Positions 60,599 to 64,000 of a stretch of DNA of 64,000 nt are shown here, piece by piece. This stretch comes from Sphingomonas horti (GTDB taxonomy: Bacteria > Pseudomonadota > Alphaproteobacteria > Sphingomonadales > Sphingomonadaceae). A program made the translations under genes and the position numbers. The notes beneath the pieces were generated by a model. The model made no database searches and was not told the origin of the DNA. It saw only the letters and a program-made list of their open reading frames with translations. The DNA is taken from assembly GCF_009753715.1 (NCBI RefSeq), contig NZ_WQMS01000016.1, positions 62,001-126,000 on the forward strand. Reading direction: 5' to 3'. Position 1 is the first letter of the stretch. Each line of letters begins with the position of its first letter.

Positions 60599-62005
60599 AT
60601 GAGCCTCGCCGCCGCATCTGCCGCGCTGCCGCCCGACGAGCGGCGGCAGCGCCGCCTGTTCGGCGAGCCGATCGGCCTCACCTTCCTGGTGTTGACCGAA
60701 GCGTGGGAGCGCTTCTCCTACTATGGCATGACGGCGATCCTGGTTCTGTACATGAGCCAGGCGCTGCTGCTGCCCGGCCATGTCGAGCATGTCGCGGGGT
60801 TCGCCGCTTTTCGGAGCGGGCTGGAAGCCGTGTTCGGGCCGATGGGGACGCTGGCGCTCGCCTCGCAGATCTACGGCCTCTACAGCGGCCTGGTCTATTT
60901 CACGCCGGTGCTCGGCGGCTGGATCGCCGACCGGTTCATCGGCCGCAGGCGCGCGGTGATGCTGGGCGCGGTGATGATGAGCGGTGGCCATGTCGCGATG
61001 GCGTTCGGCAGATCGTTCCTGCTCGCGCTCGCACTGCTGATCGTCGGCTGCGGCTTCCTGAAAGGGAATATTTCGGCCCAGGTCGGCCAGCTCTACGGAC
61101 GCGACGAGGCCGAGCGGCGGACGCGCGCGTTCGCAATCTTTTCGACCGGCATCAATATCGGCGCGATCCTGGGGCCGCTCGCCTGCGGGCTCCTCGCGCA
61201 GCGGTTCGGCTGGCATGCCGGCTTCGCAGCCGCCGGGGCGCTGATGCTGATCGGCCTCGCGACGTACATCGTCGGCTATCGCTATCTGCCCGATCCCGCG
61301 GTGGAGAAGCGGGCGCGCGACACGCACGAGAAGCTGAGCGCACAGGATTGGAGGACGATCGCGCTGCTGCTGCTCGTCATCGCGCTGACCGTCTTCCACT
61401 CGATCATCTATTACCAGAACGCCAACATGGCCCTTGTCTGGATCGATCGGACCGTAGCGCTGGATTATGCCGGCTTCCGCATCCCGGTGCCGTGGTTCGC
61501 TTCGATCGACCCGATCGCGAGCGTGCTGGGCGTGCCGCTGCTGCTCGCCTTCTGGCGTCGCCAGGCCGCCAGGGGCAGGGAGCCGGGCGAGATGACGAAA
61601 ATCGTCATCGGCCTTGCGATCGCGACGGTCGCGAACCTGCTGCTCGTGCTCGGCAGCCGGTTCGGACCGCCGGTGCCGGTGATCTTCCCCGTCGCCTACG
61701 ACCTGCTGCTGGGCGTGTCGTTCCTCTATTACTGGCCGACATTGCTGGCGCTGGTGTCGCGCGTCGCGCCGCCGCAGGTCAATGCGACGATGATGGGCGT
61801 CGCGTTCCTGTCTCTGTTCGTATCGTACAGCATGATCGGCTGGATTGGCGGCTTTTACGAGCGGATGACGCCGACCGGCTTCTGGGCGATGAACGTCGCG
61901 ATCGGCGTGGCCGGGCTGGTCGTGCTGCTCGCGCTCAGGCGGCCGATCGAACGCCGTTTTGCCCGTCCACGAACCGGCCGAGACTCCAGGGATTGTCCGG
62001 CTTGA
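60599..62005 (+). CDS. POT-family proton-coupled peptide transporter
   Basis: A 468-residue MFS transporter of the PTR2/POT family. The signature ExxERFxYY is in TEAWERFSYYGM (E34, E37, R38, F39), and GGWIADRFIGRRRAV is the loop between spans. It imports di- and tripeptides with H+. It follows the DUF885 pair, suggesting that hydrolysis products are taken up here. Its last 71 bases overlap the convergent aldehyde dehydrogenase gene. Confidence 0.9.
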   Translation: MSLAAASAALPPDERRQRRLFGEPIGLTFLVLTEAWERFSYYGMTAILVLYMSQALLLPGHVEHVAGFAAFRSGLEAVFGPMGTLALASQIYGLYSGLVYFTPVLGGWIADRFIGRRRAVMLGAVMMSGGHVAMAFGRSFLLALALLIVGCGFLKGNISAQVGQLYGRDEAERRTRAFAIFSTGINIGAILGPLACGLLAQRFGWHAGFAAAGALMLIGLATYIVGYRYLPDPAVEKRARDTHEKLSAQDWRTIALLLLVIALTVFHSIIYYQNANMALVWIDRTVALDYAGFRIPVPWFASIDPIASVLGVPLLLAFWRRQAARGREPGEMTKIVIGLAIATVANLLLVLGSRFGPPVPVIFPVAYDLLLGVSFLYYWPTLLALVSRVAPPQVNATMMGVAFLSLFVSYSMIGWIGGFYERMTPTGFWAMNVAIGVAGLVVLLALRRPIERRFARPRTGRDSRDCPA

Positions 62006-63518
62006 GCGCGGCGGGCAGCAGCCCGGCCGGCAGGTTCTGGTAGCAGACCGGGCGCAGGAAGCGCTCGATCGCCAGCGTGCCGACCGAGGTGGTGCGGCCG
62101 TCGGACGTGGCGGGATAGGGCCCGCCATGCACCATCGCGTGGCAGACCTCGACGCCGGTCGGCCAGCCATTGGCGAGGATGCGCCCGGCCTTGCGTTCCA
62201 GCAGCGGCAGCAATTCGGCCGCCGCTGGCTCGTCCTCCGCATCGATCTGCAGCGTAGCGGTCAGCTGGCCTTCGAGGCCCGCGACGACCTCCGCCACTTG
62301 AGTCAGGTCGCGGCAGCGCACGATGATCGACGATGACCCGAACACTTCATGGCCGAGCGCGGAGTCGGCGACGAAATTATCGGCATCGGTCGCGAACAGC
62401 GCCGCCCGCGCCTGGCATCCGTCCTGGCCGGTCGCGCCGCGCGCGATCAACTGCACGGCGTTGTGGCCGAGAAGCGCTTCGACTCCGGCCTCGTAATTGC
62501 CATGGATAGCCGCGGTCAGCATCTGGCCGGGCGCGGTGGCCTGGAGAGCGGCGCCGGCCGCGGTCGCGAAGCGGTCGAGATCGGGTCCGGCGAGCGCGAT
62601 CAGCAGGCCGGGATTGGTACAGAACTGGCCGGCCCCCATCGTTAGCGAGCCGACGAAGCCGGTCGCGATCGTCTCGGCGCGATTACGGAGCGCGGCCGGG
62701 AACAGCAGGATCGGGTTGATGCTGCTCATCTCCGCATAGACCGGGATCGGCTCCGGCCGTGCGGCGGCAAGCTGCATCAGCGCGAGTCCGCCGGCGCGCG
62801 AGCCGGTAAAGCCGACCGCCTTGATCCGCGGATCGGCGACCAGCGCGCCGCCGAGCGCGTTGGAGGGGCCGGGCAGGTAGGAAAACACGCCTTCGTGCAG
62901 CCCGCATGCCTGCACCGCACTGCGGATCGCGCGCGCGACCAGCTCGCCGGTGCCCGGATGCGCCGGATGGCCCTTGACCACGACCGGGCAGCCCGCGGCG
63001 AGCGCCGATGCCGTGTCCCCGCCCGCGACCGAGAAGGCGAGCGGGAAATTGCTTGCCCCGAACACCGCGACAGGGCCGAGCGCGACATGGCGCCGGCGCA
63101 GGTCCGGGCGCGCCGACGGCGCACGGTCCGGAAGCGCGGAGTCGATCGTCGCATGCAGCCAGTCGCCGCCGCGCACATGTTCGGCGAACATCCGCAGCTG
63201 CCCGACGGTGCGGCCGCGCTCGCCCTCCAGGCGCGCGCGCGGCAGGCCGGTCTCCGCCATCGCACGGACCATCAGCGCGTCGCCAATGCCAAGGATCGCG
63301 TCCGCGATTTCCTCCAGGAACATGGCGCGAGTCTCCGGCTGGGTCGCGGCGAAGGTCGCAGCGGCAGCATCGGCCAGCACGCAGGCCTGCTCGACATGAC
63401 CGGCATCGGCCGCGCTGAATCGCGGCGCGATCGCCTCGCCGATCGCGGGGTCGACCGCGTCGAAGTGCTCGTCGCTCTCGATGTCGCTGGAGCCGATCAG
63501 GATGGAGCCGGTGATCAT
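61935..63518 (-). CDS. 2-oxoglutarate semialdehyde dehydrogenase (aldehyde dehydrogenase)
   Basis: A 527-residue NADP-type aldehyde dehydrogenase of the ketoglutarate-semialdehyde group. The nucleophile is Cys300 (GAGQFCTNPG) and the general base Glu263 (YAEMSSINP); VFGASNFPLAFSVAGGDTASALAAG is typical of this subfamily. It would do the last step of hydroxyproline breakdown, giving 2-oxoglutarate. It is 8 kb from the epimerase but has the same operator upstream. The C-terminus overlaps the POT gene. Confidence 0.88.
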   Translation of the reverse strand: MITGSILIGSSDIESDEHFDAVDPAIGEAIAPRFSAADAGHVEQACVLADAAAATFAATQPETRAMFLEEIADAILGIGDALMVRAMAETGLPRARLEGERGRTVGQLRMFAEHVRGGDWLHATIDSALPDRAPSARPDLRRRHVALGPVAVFGASNFPLAFSVAGGDTASALAAGCPVVVKGHPAHPGTGELVARAIRSAVQACGLHEGVFSYLPGPSNALGGALVADPRIKAVGFTGSRAGGLALMQLAAARPEPIPVYAEMSSINPILLFPAALRNRAETIATGFVGSLTMGAGQFCTNPGLLIALAGPDLDRFATAAGAALQATAPGQMLTAAIHGNYEAGVEALLGHNAVQLIARGATGQDGCQARAALFATDADNFVADSALGHEVFGSSSIIVRCRDLTQVAEVVAGLEGQLTATLQIDAEDEPAAAELLPLLERKAGRILANGWPTGVEVCHAMVHGGPYPATSDGRTTSVGTLAIERFLRPVCYQNLPAGLLPAALKPDNPWSLGRFVDGQNGVRSAA

Positions 63519-63552
63519 GGGCGGCCTTTCGGTGACGGAACGGCCTCCCTAC

Positions 63553-63564
63553 ATCGTATACGAT
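63553..63564. promoter_or_regulatory. perfect palindromic operator upstream of aldehyde dehydrogenase
   Basis: ATCGTATACGAT, identical in all 12 bases to the site at 53354-53365. It lies 34 bases before the aldehyde dehydrogenase start and about 85 before the divergent SIS gene. The remainder of this 131-base gap shows no gene. Confidence 0.65.
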
Positions 63565-63649
63565 TCTGGTCAACCCGCGGCTGTGGCCTGGGCCGGTCCG
63601 CATCTGGTATCGGAGAACCGCCTGTGTCCCTGACGGAGCTGAACCTGTT

Positions 63650-64000
63650 GTGATCGCGGCCGAATCGACCCTGATGTTCACCGAAGCCGCCGAGGCCCCC
63701 GCGGCGGTCGAGCGGATGCTGGCCGGCAATGCCGAGATCTTCGCGGCGCTCGGCCGCCGCCTGCGCGAGGCGCCGCCGGAGCTGGTGCTGACCTGCGCGC
63801 GTGGCAGTTCCGACCATGCGGCGACCTTCGCCAAATATCTGATCGAGACGCGCACCGGCACGCCGGTTGCCTCCGCCGCGCCGTCCACCGCGTCGGTTTA
63901 CGGGGTCGCGCCCAGGCTGAGGCGAACGCTGTGCCTCGCCGTCTCGCAATCCGGCGCCAGCCCCGACCTGCTCGCGACCGTCGACGCCGCGGTGCGTGCC
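63650..64000 (+). CDS. SIS-domain protein, glucosamine-6-phosphate deaminase type (3' end outside)
   Basis: The first 117 residues of a sugar-isomerase protein. STLMFTEAAEAPAAVERML and TCARGSSDHAATFAKYLIE match the NagB-II/GlmS-type SIS family; AVSQSGASPDLLATV holds the phosphosugar-binding Ser residues. NagB-II converts glucosamine-6-phosphate to fructose-6-phosphate in amino-sugar use. A GTG start is used with GGAG upstream. The rest, and any nag neighbours, lie outside the window, so the call stays at family level. Confidence 0.78.
   Translation, partial: MIAAESTLMFTEAAEAPAAVERMLAGNAEIFAALGRRLREAPPELVLTCARGSSDHAATFAKYLIETRTGTPVASAAPSTASVYGVAPRLRRTLCLAVSQSGASPDLLATVDAAVRA

Noticed and set aside
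58750-60681. Minus-strand open frame of 643 codons opposite the second DUF885 gene
   Set aside because: A similar shadow occurs opposite the first copy, as expected for paralogs. It has no independent motif.

Overview
The window is a GC-rich, gene-dense chromosomal segment of an alphaproteobacterium, most likely a sphingomonad (Sphingomonas or a close relative). This rests on the flagellar gene order, the class I PHA synthase, the FdsGBAD formate dehydrogenase, paired DUF885 peptidases and inverted repeats of the CCCGGCGAAAGCCGGG type. No 16S gene is present, so the genus is inferred. I see no phage, insertion sequence, integron or CRISPR array. The notable features are in regulation, repeats and operon composition.

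Layout. 1-4271: small housekeeping and stress genes (GST, VOC, SRPBCC, J-domain protein, BolA, pirin, epoxide-hydrolase-like enzyme). 4268-21674: a flagellar region. On the minus strand lie slt-flhA-fliA, flgMN and a motA-like/motB-like/flgA operon. On the plus strand lies flgBCDEFGHIJKL, followed by motAB. Two near-perfect sigma-54 promoters (7988-8003 and 10661-10676) share almost the same sequence. Paired CGGCAA/TTGCCG dyads lie between the divergent flgB and motA-like operons, as expected for an enhancer-binding protein. Two sigma-28-like promoters precede flgM and motA. 21757-24393: a glycine-zipper protein, phaC, yacG and tRNA-Phe.

24499-27258 is an M14 peptidase. 27366-36642 is a tightly coupled respiratory operon: a PQQ alcohol dehydrogenase carrying the Asp-x-Asp lanthanide signature of XoxF, a lipoprotein cytochrome c, a caa3-type oxidase (subunits II, I, III), CtaG, a second cytochrome c, a YVTN beta-propeller protein and a XoxJ-like binding protein. 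Convergent to it is an NAD-linked formate dehydrogenase set (fdsG-fdsB-mobA-fdsA-fdsD-fdhD). Together these could oxidise methanol, or another primary alcohol, and formate, sending electrons to O2 and NAD+. The step from aldehyde to formate is not in the window.

42955-48794 holds a PhoD-type phosphatase, a DUF763 protein, an unfamiliar two-repeat periplasmic protein and a MetX-like hydrolase. 48796-64000 is a catabolic island containing all four enzyme steps of trans-4-hydroxy-L-proline degradation: epimerase, D-hydroxyproline dehydrogenase, deaminase and 2-oxoglutarate semialdehyde dehydrogenase. With it lie a GntR/FCD regulator, an amino-acid permease, an M24 peptidase, an Ldh2-family reductase, two DUF885 peptidases and a POT peptide transporter.

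The most interesting cross-cutting signals are two. First, short palindromes with a GTATAC core (usually CGTATACG) stand at five promoter regions scattered over 39 kb, suggesting one GntR regulon linking peptide hydrolysis, peptide uptake and hydroxyproline catabolism. Second, palindromic intergenic-type repeats sit inside the signal-peptide codons of two exported proteins (FlgH and the YVTN protein), apparently supplying the export signal.
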